Shown one piece after another: positions 24,971 to 34,636 of a stretch of DNA of 36,609 nt. The stretch lies in contig JAUNLD010000028.1 of the NCBI GenBank assembly GCA_030532425.1, forward strand, positions 1-36,609. Direction: 5' to 3'. Origin of the DNA: Lautropia sp. Lineage in GTDB: Bacteria > Pseudomonadota > Gammaproteobacteria > Burkholderiales > Burkholderiaceae_E. The stretch's first letter is position 1. Every line of letters starts with the position of its first letter. The notes beneath the pieces are model-generated. The model did no database searches. It was given only the letters and a program-made list of their open reading frames with translations, and had not been told where the DNA came from. The position numbers were made by a program, and so were the translations under genes.

Positions 24971-27829
24971 GTGACCAGAAAGCCTGCAGCCAGGAGTGTA
25001 GCGAACAAGCCCTGGCACAAGCTCGTCGAGCGTGTGCAGTCGCTGCTGGTCTTTGCCCTGCCCTGTGCCATGGCAGCGATCATCATGCTCGGTCACGAGA
25101 TGTATCCCGAGTGGATGAACACCTACGTCTGGTACATGACGCCGATCGCGCTGGCAACCGTCACGCTGTTTGCCTACAGCCTGCTGCAGACCAGCCGGCG
25201 GCTTCAGGCGCAGAAGGAGGACAACCAGCGCCTGACCGAGCTGCAGAACCAGTACGGCGTGGCCGAGGACCTGGGCCGCACCGGCGCCTGGGTGCTGAAC
25301 CTGAAGGACAACAGCTTTCACTGGAGTCCGGGCTGCTTCGAGGTGTTCGGCATCGACCGTGTCAGCAGCAAGAACAGGGCGCCCTCACACCGGGCCTTCT
25401 TCATCTGCATTCACCCCGACGACCAGGAGCGCTGGCAGGAGGCGCATCGTCACGGCATCAGAAGTGGCGAGGAGATCCGGCTGGATTATCGTTACGTCAG
25501 GGACGGCAGCCAGGTGATCTGGGTGCGCTCGGTCTCGCGCGCCGAAATGGACAGCGACGGCAAGGCGGTGCGCCTGGCCGGGGTGGTACAGGACATCACG
25601 CAGGTGCGGCATATGGCCGATGTGCTGGAAGCCAACGAAGCCAAGTACCGCGCGCTGACCGAACTGAGTGCCGACTGGGACTGGGAACTGGATGCCGATC
25701 TGCGCATCCGCTCGATCTCGGGCCGCATCGCCCAGACCCCGCTGGCCTCGTGGGCACGCAGTCTGGCGGGGCGTCATTTCTGGGATGCCGAAGTCTTCCG
25801 CCCGCAGCATGACGAATGGGCTGCCCTGCAGGCCAGGCTGAAAGCCCATGAGGATTTCGAGGAATTCCGCTTCAGCTTCGTGGCCGATGGCAAGAGCATT
25901 TTCACCATCGAGCTGTCGGGGCGCGCCGTCAAGGACGCCGACGGCCAGCTGCAGGGCTATGCCGGCATCGGCCGTGACATCACCACCGAGGCCCATCAGC
26001 AGCTGATCCTGCAACTGGAGAGCGACATCTCGACGGTGATGCAGGAGCACGACGACATGTCGACCGTGTTGCAGGGCATCATCCACAAGCTGTGCGAGGT
26101 GATGGACTGGCGCGGCGGCGCCCACCTGGAACAGATCCCCGGCACGCAGTCGATCACCGTGCGCGAGAGCTACGGCGACGCCGGGATCATGGCGATGTTC
26201 AACCAGCTGCCCAGGCAGATTCCGGTGGCGGCCAACTCGGTGGAAGCCCGCGCCTGGGAAGGTCTGGGCGGCGTGCTGCCCACCCCCAACCACAACCCCG
26301 CCTTTGCCGAACGCTACCAGATGGTGGCCCTGAAGGTGCCGTCGGCCTTCGTGGCACCACTGCTGGACGAGAAGAAAAAGGTGCTGTCGGCGCTGTTCTT
26401 CTTTCCGCGCAACCGGCTGGTACCCGACAAGCTGCTCAACGACCTGATGCGCACGCTGTCGCAGGCGATGTCGCAGTACATCCAGCGCAAGCGCGTCGAG
26501 GAAAAGCTGCGCCGCGCCTCGCAGCACGACGCCCTGACCGGCCTGCCCAACCGGATGTATCTGTCCGAGCAGCTGGACAAGCGCCTGAGCCGCAAGCAGC
26601 CGATGGCTGTGCTCTATATCGATCTGGACCGCTACAAGGCGATCAACGACACCCTGGGACACCAGGCCGGCGACCAGGTGCTGGTGGAAGTGGCGCAACG
26701 CTTCAAGACCACCATCGGCCCCACCAACATCGCCAGCCGGGTGGGCGGCGACGAGTTCATCCTGCTGCTGGACAATCTGAGCGACCGTGCACGGGTGGAA
26801 GACATCGCCCGCAAGGTGCTGGCTGCCGTCGAACGCCCCTTCATCCTCTCGGGACGGGCGCACTTCCTGTCGGCCAGCATCGGCGTGGCCCTGGCGCCCG
26901 AACACGGCACCGATGCCAGCACCCTCATCAAGTGTGCCGACAACGCGATGTACACGGTGAAGTCGGAGGGCCGCAACGACGTGCGCTTCTTCAGCAAGGA
27001 CCTGAAGACCGAGCGCACCAGCTCGCACGCCCAGCTCACCAACGATCTGCCGCTGGCGATGGAGCGTGGCGAGGTCGAACTGCACTATCAGCCGGTGATC
27101 TCGGCCACCGATCTTCAGATCTGCGGCATCGAGGGCCTGATCCGCTGGCGCCACCCCACGCAGGGCCTGCTGCTGCCCGAACAGTTCCTGCCCACGGCCG
27201 AACAGAGCAACCTGATGCGTCAGGTGGGGGTCTGGGTGGTGCGCCGGGCCCTGGATGACCGCATGGCGCTGGGCCTGCAACAGTTTCCCGAGATGGTGGT
27301 GTCGGTGAACATCTCGCCGACCCTGCTCAACGAGGAAGGTTTCCTGGGGCAGCTGAGCAGCCTGCTGCGTGAGCGCAACTTCCCGCCCCGGCTGCTGCGT
27401 CTGGAACTGACCGAAAACACGCTGATCGAAGGCTCCAGCCGCACCATCACGCTGCTGTCGGCGCTGGGCCGGCTGGGCGTGCAGGTGATGATCGACAACT
27501 TCGGCACCGGCTATGCCTCGCTGTCCTATCTGAGCAATCTGCCGGTGAGCGGCCTGAAGATCGACCAGAGCTTCATCCACGGCCTGCCAGCCCAGCGTGG
27601 CAACGCCGCCATCACCCAGGCGATCATGACGCTGGCCAGCAAGCTGGAGCTGCAGGTGATCGCCGAGGGCGTGGAAAAACCCGAGGAACTCCAGGCCCTG
27701 CGTGGCTATGGCTGCAAGATGATGCAGGGCAACGGCATCTGCCCGCCCCTGCCGCTCCAGAAGCTGGCCGCCTATCTGCACAAGAAGCAGGCGCCACAGC
27801 GCCAGGCCAGCAGCGCACAGGCGCTTTGA
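24971..27829 (+). CDS. Membrane PAS-PAS-GAF-GGDEF-EAL protein (cyclic di-GMP signalling)
   Basis: This 952-residue multidomain protein starts at GTG 24971, preceded by a G-rich stretch. Two membrane segments (about 27-48 and 54-75) are followed by two PAS domains (about 98-210 and 220-340), a GAF-like region (about 355-505), a GGDEF domain with the intact GGDEF motif at 592-596, and an EAL domain (about 690-940). GGDEF makes and EAL degrades cyclic di-GMP. The GGDEF domain has no RXXD inhibitory site in the usual place five residues before the motif. The EAL domain is altered: EGL (721-723) instead of EAL, and DN at 842-843 instead of the metal-binding DD. Other EAL residues (NIS, ELTEN, LKID, AEGVE, the last Gln) are kept. 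It may act mainly as a cyclase; that is inference. Confidence 0.93.
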   Translation: MTRKPAARSVANKPWHKLVERVQSLLVFALPCAMAAIIMLGHEMYPEWMNTYVWYMTPIALATVTLFAYSLLQTSRRLQAQKEDNQRLTELQNQYGVAEDLGRTGAWVLNLKDNSFHWSPGCFEVFGIDRVSSKNRAPSHRAFFICIHPDDQERWQEAHRHGIRSGEEIRLDYRYVRDGSQVIWVRSVSRAEMDSDGKAVRLAGVVQDITQVRHMADVLEANEAKYRALTELSADWDWELDADLRIRSISGRIAQTPLASWARSLAGRHFWDAEVFRPQHDEWAALQARLKAHEDFEEFRFSFVADGKSIFTIELSGRAVKDADGQLQGYAGIGRDITTEAHQQLILQLESDISTVMQEHDDMSTVLQGIIHKLCEVMDWRGGAHLEQIPGTQSITVRESYGDAGIMAMFNQLPRQIPVAANSVEARAWEGLGGVLPTPNHNPAFAERYQMVALKVPSAFVAPLLDEKKKVLSALFFFPRNRLVPDKLLNDLMRTLSQAMSQYIQRKRVEEKLRRASQHDALTGLPNRMYLSEQLDKRLSRKQPMAVLYIDLDRYKAINDTLGHQAGDQVLVEVAQRFKTTIGPTNIASRVGGDEFILLLDNLSDRARVEDIARKVLAAVERPFILSGRAHFLSASIGVALAPEHGTDASTLIKCADNAMYTVKSEGRNDVRFFSKDLKTERTSSHAQLTNDLPLAMERGEVELHYQPVISATDLQICGIEGLIRWRHPTQGLLLPEQFLPTAEQSNLMRQVGVWVVRRALDDRMALGLQQFPEMVVSVNISPTLLNEEGFLGQLSSLLRERNFPPRLLRLELTENTLIEGSSRTITLLSALGRLGVQVMIDNFGTGYASLSYLSNLPVSGLKIDQSFIHGLPAQRGNAAITQAIMTLASKLELQVIAEGVEKPEELQALRGYGCKMMQGNGICPPLPLQKLAAYLHKKQAPQRQASSAQAL

Positions 27830-27837
27830 GGCAACGG

Positions 27838-27881
27838 GGCGCTCCCTGCCGGCACGCCAGCGGGCGGCAGGACAGGGCGCC
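27838..27881. terminator. Hairpin between convergent genes, possible bidirectional transcript end
   Basis: Nested inverted repeats GGCGC...GCGCC and CCTGCCG...CGGCAGG make a strong GC-rich stem-loop in the 66-bp gap between the cyclic-di-GMP gene and trpS. No T-run follows on either strand, so intrinsic termination is uncertain. Confidence 0.35.
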
Positions 27882-27895
27882 GGCTCGCGGCCTCT

Positions 27896-29218
27896 TCAGT
27901 CGGCCAGCAGTTGCGAGAGGACCGATGCGACACGGGCAGCCGCCTCGGCGGGCACCTCATCCAGGCAGGCGCGTTGCGCCTCCCAGGCGGCCGGATCGGC
28001 CTTGAGGGCGGCGATGCAGGCGCCACAATCCCTGGGGCTGTCAAAGCCCAGGCTCTGCAGGCACGTCACGCCCTCGGCATCGAGCAGCTTGAAATAGAAG
28101 CGGCCATCACGCTCGCGGTATTGCTTGAACTGCGGCCGGGCCGCCGCACCCTTGCCCGCCCTGGCAGCACCGGCAGCCCCCCTGCCCGGGACGGCGGCCG
28201 TGGCCAGCGAGCGGATGCCCACCGCCTCGCGCACCGCCTTCATCAGCGGCGCAGCATCGGCCCGTGCCTTGTCGGCCCCCGCCTGCAGGATCGCCTCGAT
28301 CTGCCCGGGCTGCGCCATCAGGGCCTCATAGCGCTCACGCATCGGCGCCAGCGTGCGCTCCAGCTGCTCGAACAGCGCCCGCTTGGCCTCGCCCCAACCC
28401 AGCCCGTCGTGCAGCGCCTGACGGAAAGCCGCGCTCTCGTCGGCCGTGGCAAAAGCCTGAAACAGCTGGAACAGCGCCGAGCCATCCGCCTCCTTCGGCT
28501 CGCCGGGCTTGCGCGAATCGGTGACGATGCCGGCAATGGCCTTTTCCAGCTGCCGGGAGCTGGAAAACAGCGGGATGGTGTTGTTGTAGCTCTTGCTCAT
28601 CTTGCGGCCGTCCAGGCCCGGCAAGGTCCCCACGCTCTCGTCCACCTGCACCTGCGGCAGCGTCAGCACCTCGCCATAGAGGTGGTTGAAGCGCTGGGCC
28701 ACGTCACGGGCGATCTCCAGGTGCTGGACCTGATCCGCCCCCACCGGCACGCGGTCGGCACGGAAGATCAGGATGTCGGCTGCCATCAGCACCGGATACA
28801 TGAACAGGCCGGCGGTGACATCGGCATCCAGATCCAGCCCGGCCTCACGGTTGCGGTCGTTGGCTGCCTTGTAGGCATGGGCACGATTGAGCAGCCCCTT
28901 GCCGGTCACGCAGGTCAGGTACCAGCACAGCTCGGGAATCTCGGGCAGATCGGACTGGCGGTAGAAGAACACGCGCTCCGGATCCAGCCCGGCGGCCAGC
29001 CAGCAGGCGGCAATCTCCAGCGTCGAGCGCTGGATGCGTGCAGGTTCGGGACACTTGATGAGGCCGTGCAGGTCGGCCAGAAAGAAGAAGCTCTGGACGT
29101 TGGCATCGCGGCTGGCGGCCACGGCCGGCCGGATCGCCCCGGCATAGTTGCCCAGGTGCGGGCTGCCGGTGGTGGTGATGCCGGTAAGGACGCGAGGCAG
29201 AGCGGAAGAAGCGGGCAT
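27896..29218 (-). CDS. trpS: Tryptophanyl-tRNA synthetase with C-terminal extension
   Basis: TrpS charges tRNA-Trp. This enzyme of about 440 residues has the class I HIGH-type motif in GSPHLGNYAGAI and KMSKS in DGRKMSKSYNN, with LADLHGLI, GLFMYPVLMAADIL and VPVGADQVQHLEIARD of the Rossmann core. After the normal end (about residue 340) it adds an Ala/Gly-rich linker and a segment YRERDGRFYFKLLDAEGVTCLQSLGFDS. That segment resembles the small YegP/DUF1508 fold and is absent from the 334-residue E. coli enzyme. ATG 29218 is used; no ribosome-binding site is evident there or at the alternative 29260. Confidence 0.93.
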   Translation of the reverse strand: MPASSALPRVLTGITTTGSPHLGNYAGAIRPAVAASRDANVQSFFFLADLHGLIKCPEPARIQRSTLEIAACWLAAGLDPERVFFYRQSDLPEIPELCWYLTCVTGKGLLNRAHAYKAANDRNREAGLDLDADVTAGLFMYPVLMAADILIFRADRVPVGADQVQHLEIARDVAQRFNHLYGEVLTLPQVQVDESVGTLPGLDGRKMSKSYNNTIPLFSSSRQLEKAIAGIVTDSRKPGEPKEADGSALFQLFQAFATADESAAFRQALHDGLGWGEAKRALFEQLERTLAPMRERYEALMAQPGQIEAILQAGADKARADAAPLMKAVREAVGIRSLATAAVPGRGAAGAARAGKGAAARPQFKQYRERDGRFYFKLLDAEGVTCLQSLGFDSPRDCGACIAALKADPAAWEAQRACLDEVPAEAAARVASVLSQLLAD

Positions 29219-29287
29219 GGCAGACGGAAGAAGAAGGGGCAGATGCCGGCATTGAAACACGATCAGGGCCGCCGGGCTACCGCCGGA

Positions 29288-29908
29288 TCAGCGCAGCATG
29301 CCCTCGATCGGCCCCAGTCCGGCCCGCAGGATCTGCGGCTCGTCACCGGTGACATCGATGACGGTGGTGGGCACCAGCTGCCCCGCCCCGCCATCCACCA
29401 GCAGGTCGATGCGCTTGCCGATGCGATCGGCAATATCGTCGGGGTCGGAGATCGGGTCATCATCGCCCGGCAGGATCAGCGAGGCACAGAGCACCGGCGC
29501 GCCCAGCTCGGCGAGCAAGGCCTGGATGATGGGCGCATCGGGCACCCGCAGGCCCAGGGTCTTGCGGGAGGGGTGCATCAGCCGGCGCGGCACCTCGCGG
29601 GTGGCGGGCAGGATGAAGGTGTAGGCACCCGGCGTCCACTCCTTCAGGAAGCGGAACTGACGATTGTCGACCTGGGCATATTGCGACAGCTCGGAGAGGT
29701 CGCGGCAGATCAGCGTCAGCAGGTGCTTGTCGTCGATGCCGCGCAACTGGCGCATGCGATCGACCGCACTGCGGTCGTCGAGGTGGCAGGCCAGCACGTA
29801 GCTGGCGTCGGTGGGCAAGGCCGCCAGCGCACCTTTCTGAAACTGTTCCGCCACCTGGCGGATGAGGCGCGGCTGGGGGTTCTGTGCGTGGATCTCGATG
29901 CGTTTCAT
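29288..29908 (-). CDS. YciO-like protein of the Sua5/YrdC/TsaC family
   Basis: The 206-residue product has the YrdC-fold entry ALPTDASYVLAC and the blocks KHLLTLICRDLSELSQYA, TPGAYTFILPA, TLGLRVPD and GAPVLCASL. These are typical of the Sua5/YrdC/YciO superfamily, whose TsaC members make threonylcarbamoyl-AMP for tRNA t6A. Length and neighbourhood point to the YciO branch, whose role is less certain. It begins inside the stop codon of the PHP gene (ATGA), so the two are translationally coupled; the same pair (yciV-yciO) is adjacent in E. coli. Confidence 0.87.
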   Translation of the reverse strand: MKRIEIHAQNPQPRLIRQVAEQFQKGALAALPTDASYVLACHLDDRSAVDRMRQLRGIDDKHLLTLICRDLSELSQYAQVDNRQFRFLKEWTPGAYTFILPATREVPRRLMHPSRKTLGLRVPDAPIIQALLAELGAPVLCASLILPGDDDPISDPDDIADRIGKRIDLLVDGGAGQLVPTTVIDVTGDEPQILRAGLGPIEGMLR

Positions 29909-30765
29909 GAGGGATGATTGTGCAACAGATCCGGCCAGTTGGCACAGATCGGGACTAGCCCGGAGGGCAGCGGCGGCACCTGCCCCAGCTCGACCCGGCT
30001 CTCGGTCGGCCCATGAAAATCCGAACCCCGCGAAGCCGCCACCCCCAGCCGGCGGCACCAGTGGGCAAAACGCTGCACATCGGCAGCATCGTGGCCGGCA
30101 CAGACCACCTCGATCCCTTTGCCGCCCGCGGCCACAAAGTCTTCGGCCAGGGCCCACAACGCCGTCTCGCTCAGGCGATAGCGCCCCGGATGGGCCAGCA
30201 CCGCGAGGCCACCGGCCGCACGGATCCAGCCCACCGCTTCATCCAGCGCGGCCCAGCGCTGCGGCACGAAACCGGGCTTGCCGGGCACCAGCCAGTGCTC
30301 GAAAACCTGCTGGGTATTGGCGCAGAAGCCTTGCTGCACCAGAAAGCGCGCAAAATGGCTGCGTGCCAGCAGCGCCGGGCTGGCCGCATGGCGCAGCGCC
30401 CCTTCATAGGCCCCCGGCACACCGGCCGCTGCCAGTGCGTCGGCAATCTCGCGCCCCCGGCCCAGCCGGCCATTGCGGTTGCGGGCCAGGCCATCCATCA
30501 GTGGGGAGGATGCCGGATCGATGCGCAAGCCCAGCACATGAATGGTTTCGCCTGCCCAGGTGACCGACACCTCCACCCCGGGCACGAAACCAATCCCCTG
30601 CCGGGCCGCCTCGGCCGCAGCATCGGGCAGGCCATCAAGGGTGTCATGATCGGTCAGCGCCAGCACCTGCACTCCCTGCGCGCGCGCGCGCTGCACCAGC
30701 GCTTGGGGCGTCAGCGTGCCGTCAGAGCAGATCGAATGGCTGTGAAGATCGATGTTGGGGAGCAT
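29905..30765 (-). CDS. rnm: PHP-domain 5'-3' exoribonuclease, RNase AM (YciV/TrpH) family
   Basis: The 286-residue protein has the ordered metal-binding motifs of the PHP domain: DLHSHSICSDGTLTP, ALTDHDTLDG, VPGVEVSV, VLAHPGRY and GSDFHGP. Length matches E. coli YciV/RNase AM (about 290), which trims the 5' ends of ribosomal RNAs and digests short RNA from the 5' end. ATG 30765 begins MLPNIDLHSH, as in the family. It overlaps the yciO-like gene by four bases. A phosphatase acting on small nucleotides is possible for some PHP relatives, but the context favours RNase AM. Confidence 0.86.
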   Translation of the reverse strand: MLPNIDLHSHSICSDGTLTPQALVQRARAQGVQVLALTDHDTLDGLPDAAAEAARQGIGFVPGVEVSVTWAGETIHVLGLRIDPASSPLMDGLARNRNGRLGRGREIADALAAAGVPGAYEGALRHAASPALLARSHFARFLVQQGFCANTQQVFEHWLVPGKPGFVPQRWAALDEAVGWIRAAGGLAVLAHPGRYRLSETALWALAEDFVAAGGKGIEVVCAGHDAADVQRFAHWCRRLGVAASRGSDFHGPTESRVELGQVPPLPSGLVPICANWPDLLHNHPS

Positions 30766-31085
30766 CTGAAGATAGGGATAAAGGAGGCAGAAAGGCCGCG
30801 ATATCGAATGCAGGCGCCGGGGCCCGGGCCTGAGCAATGCGGCAGGATCCTGCCGCCCCGGCTTCGGGACACCAGGCGGCCCCCACGCCGCTTCTGGCAT
30901 TATAAGGACACGCGGAACAGGTTCCGCCAGCCCGGCTGCGTCGCTGCCTGGGACCTGTGTCGTCCATGGCACGACGATCGACGACACGGCCGCCTTCTGC
31001 CGTACCCCGACCGCAGGCGCCCCCATTCACGGCGCCATGTTCAGCGTATTCCCCGTGCCCAGGCACATCGACAACGGAGTGCATC
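30766..31085. other. Divergent intergenic region rnm / gamma-carbonic anhydrase
   Basis: This 320-bp region has no supported gene. CATTATAAGG near 30898-30907 is a possible -10 for the plus-strand carbonic anhydrase-hslO pair, with no clear -35. The palindromic repeat at 30839-30862 lies about 40 bases before it, a suitable place for a regulator site. Open frames across it are unconserved in style. Confidence 0.4.
30839..30862. repeat. Palindrome-containing 22-bp repeat, copy 2
   Basis: Here the palindrome is extended to a perfect 18 bp (30839-30856), with GGCAGGATCCTGCC at its core. Bases 30841-30862 match the copy at 17212-17233 at 21 of 22 positions. It lies between divergent genes, as copy 1 does. 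Function is unknown. Confidence 0.6.
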
Positions 31086-31613
31086 ATGCCCCTCTATGCC
31101 CTGCCCGACCGCAGTCCCCACCTGGCCGATGATGCCTGGGTGGCTCCATCGGCCACCGTGATCGGGGATGTCCGCCTGGGCGCACGCAGCAGCATCTGGT
31201 TTGGCGCGGTGCTGCGGGCCGACAACGAGCCGATCACCGTCGGCAACGGCACCAACATCCAGGAGAATGCCGTGCTGCACGTCGACCCCGACGCCCCGCT
31301 CACCCTGGGCGAGAACGTGACCGTGGGCCATCAGGCGATGCTGCACGGCTGCACCATCGGCGACAATAGCCTGATCGGCATCCAGGCGGTGGTCTTGAAT
31401 CACGCCCGCATCGGCCGCAACTGTCTGGTGGGCGCCGGTGCACTTGTCACCGAAGGCAAGACCTTTGAAGACGGCTGGCTGATCCTCGGCTCGCCGGCCA
31501 GGGCGGTACGGCGGCTGAGCGACGAAGAGATCGCCGGCCTGCAGCGTTCGGCCACCACCTATCAGGCGCATGCCGCCCATTATCAACGGAACCTTCAAGA
31601 ATGGACACCCTGA
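31086..31613 (+). CDS. Gamma-class carbonic anhydrase-like protein (YrdA/PaaY family)
   Basis: The 175-residue product is a left-handed beta-helix protein built of hexapeptide repeats, with the gamma-carbonic anhydrase core SIWFGAVLRADN, GNGTNIQENAVLHVD, VGHQAMLHGCTIGDNSLIG and ILGSPARAVR. The three zinc-ligand histidines are expected in VLHVD, VGHQ and LHGC. Family members hydrate carbon dioxide or act as small acyl-CoA hydrolases or acyltransferases, and the true activity is often untested. GGAG eight bases before ATG 31086 fixes the start. Its last 13 bases overlap hslO, so the two genes form one transcription unit. Confidence 0.9.
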   Translation: MPLYALPDRSPHLADDAWVAPSATVIGDVRLGARSSIWFGAVLRADNEPITVGNGTNIQENAVLHVDPDAPLTLGENVTVGHQAMLHGCTIGDNSLIGIQAVVLNHARIGRNCLVGAGALVTEGKTFEDGWLILGSPARAVRRLSDEEIAGLQRSATTYQAHAAHYQRNLQEWTP

Positions 31614-32557
31614 TCCGCTTTGGCTTCAACCACCAGGTGCGCGGCCAGATCGTGCGGCTGGACAAGAGCTGGCTGCCGATCGTCACCCATCATCAGCGTT
31701 ATGGCGAGCGTGACGTGCCGCCAACGGTGCGCGAGCGCCTGGGTGAGCTGACGGCCTCGGCGCTGCTGCTGGCCTCGTCGCTGAAGTTCGACGGCAGCCT
31801 GCTCCTGCAGATCCAGGGCACGGGCCCGGCACGGCTGTTCGTGGCCGAGTGCCAGGCCGACGGGCGTTTCCGGGCCACGGTCAAGCTGCAGGATGGTGCC
31901 GCCATTCCGCACGATGCCTCGTTCAATGACCTGGTCAACCCCGACGGCAAGGGCCGCTTCGCGGTGACGCTGCTGCCCGCCCGTGCGCCGGACGGCCAGG
32001 GTAACGGGCTGGACAATCCGTATCAGGGCATCATCCCCTTCGAGGGCGACACGGTGGCCGAGGTGCTGGAGCACTACATGTCGATGTCGGAGCAGCTGCC
32101 GACGCGGATGTGGCTGGCCGCCAGCGAACAGGCCGCCTTTGGCCTGCTGTTGCAGGTGATGCCGGGCACGCGGCCCGACGCGGCCGATCCACTGGAAGGG
32201 GGCGACGGCGAGGCAGCCCTGCTGTGGGAACAGCTGCAGGCACTGACCGACACGCTGACCCGCGAGGAGATGCTGAATCTGGCACCCGAGGACGTGCTGC
32301 GCCGCCTCTTCTGGGAAACCGGCATCGAGGCCTATGATCTGCGCAAGCCGGTGTTTTCGTGCAGCTGCTCGCGCGACAAGGTGGCGGGCATGCTGAAGAT
32401 GCTGGGGCGCGAGGAAGTCGGCAACATCCTGGCCGAACAGGCCGGTGCCATCCAGGTGAACTGCGAATTCTGCCGCCTGCCCTACCGTTTTGACGAGGCG
32501 CAGGCCCTGGCCCTGTTCGATGACGGGCAGCCTGCCGGAGCAGCCGCACCAGGCTGA
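31601..32557 (+). CDS. hslO: Redox-regulated chaperone Hsp33
   Basis: Hsp33 is a holdase switched on by oxidative and heat stress. The 318-residue protein has the defining zinc-switch cysteines CSC (254, 256) and CEFC (288, 291), giving CXC-X31-CXXC, the proper spacing. The N-terminal substrate-binding part (LASSLKFDGSLLLQIQGTGP, YQGIIPFEGDTVAEVLEHYM) also fits the family. ATG 31601 lies inside the end of the carbonic anhydrase gene. The tail after the last cysteine pair is short and ends in an Ala/Gly/Pro stretch. Confidence 0.96.
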   Translation: MDTLIRFGFNHQVRGQIVRLDKSWLPIVTHHQRYGERDVPPTVRERLGELTASALLLASSLKFDGSLLLQIQGTGPARLFVAECQADGRFRATVKLQDGAAIPHDASFNDLVNPDGKGRFAVTLLPARAPDGQGNGLDNPYQGIIPFEGDTVAEVLEHYMSMSEQLPTRMWLAASEQAAFGLLLQVMPGTRPDAADPLEGGDGEAALLWEQLQALTDTLTREEMLNLAPEDVLRRLFWETGIEAYDLRKPVFSCSCSRDKVAGMLKMLGREEVGNILAEQAGAIQVNCEFCRLPYRFDEAQALALFDDGQPAGAAAPG

Positions 32558-32616
32558 GCGTGGCGGGCCGGGGCGACGGAATGGCATTGCCCTGCAGGCG
32601 ATGACATCAGCCTGCC

Positions 32617-32648
32617 CCTGACGGCGACATCACCTGACGGCAACATCA
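32617..32648. repeat. Tandem 16-bp direct repeat
   Basis: CCTGACGGCGACATCA is followed directly by a second copy with one mismatch, and a third partial CCTGACG begins nine bases later. The repeat lies in the 164-bp gap between the convergent hslO and ftsB genes. There is no T-run, so it does not look like a terminator. Confidence 0.6.
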
Positions 32649-32721
32649 TGTTGTCCCCTGACGTCCGGCATCCGCGGTCAGGGTGCCAGGCACGTTCCGG
32701 ATCCGGATGCCATCCGCCCTC

Positions 32722-33024
32722 TCAGGGCTGGTGCGCCTCGGTCGGGCCTTCGGGGCTGGGGTTGATCTGGACGAAGATCTCGTCGTTGCGGACCATGCCC
32801 AGGCCGTAGCGGGCACGCTCCTCGATGGCCGAGGTACCGGACTTCAGGTCCTCCACCTCGGCTTCCATGCCTTCATTGCGCAGGCGCTTGCCCACGTTGA
32901 TCTCGCGTTGCAGCGCCAGTTGCTGATCGAGGTTCCAGACGCGCAGCCAGCTGCCCTGACCCAGCCACAGCGGGTACTGGATCAGGAGCAACAGGGCCAG
33001 CAGAACGAAGAACAGCGGGCGCAT
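32722..33024 (-). CDS. ftsB: Cell division protein FtsB
   Basis: FtsB is a small bitopic divisome protein that pairs with FtsL and FtsQ and helps trigger septal peptidoglycan synthesis. The 100-residue product has a short cytoplasmic start, a single membrane segment (about 4-21, FFVLLALLLLIQYPLW), the family segment YPLWLGQGSW, a coiled coil (about 32-66) and the conserved IEERARYGLGMVRNDEIFV. It starts 16 bases after eno, the eno-ftsB order common in proteobacteria. Confidence 0.94.
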   Translation of the reverse strand: MRPLFFVLLALLLLIQYPLWLGQGSWLRVWNLDQQLALQREINVGKRLRNEGMEAEVEDLKSGTSAIEERARYGLGMVRNDEIFVQINPSPEGPTEAHQP

Positions 33025-33040
33025 TCAGGCAATGGCGGCT

Positions 33041-34635
<1,595 letters not shown>

Positions 34636-34636
34636 G

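Noticed and set aside
25385-27781. Long minus-strand open frame (798 codons) opposite the GGDEF-EAL gene
   Set aside because: It mirrors the coding frame of a protein with five recognisable domains, and has no start signal or motif of its own.
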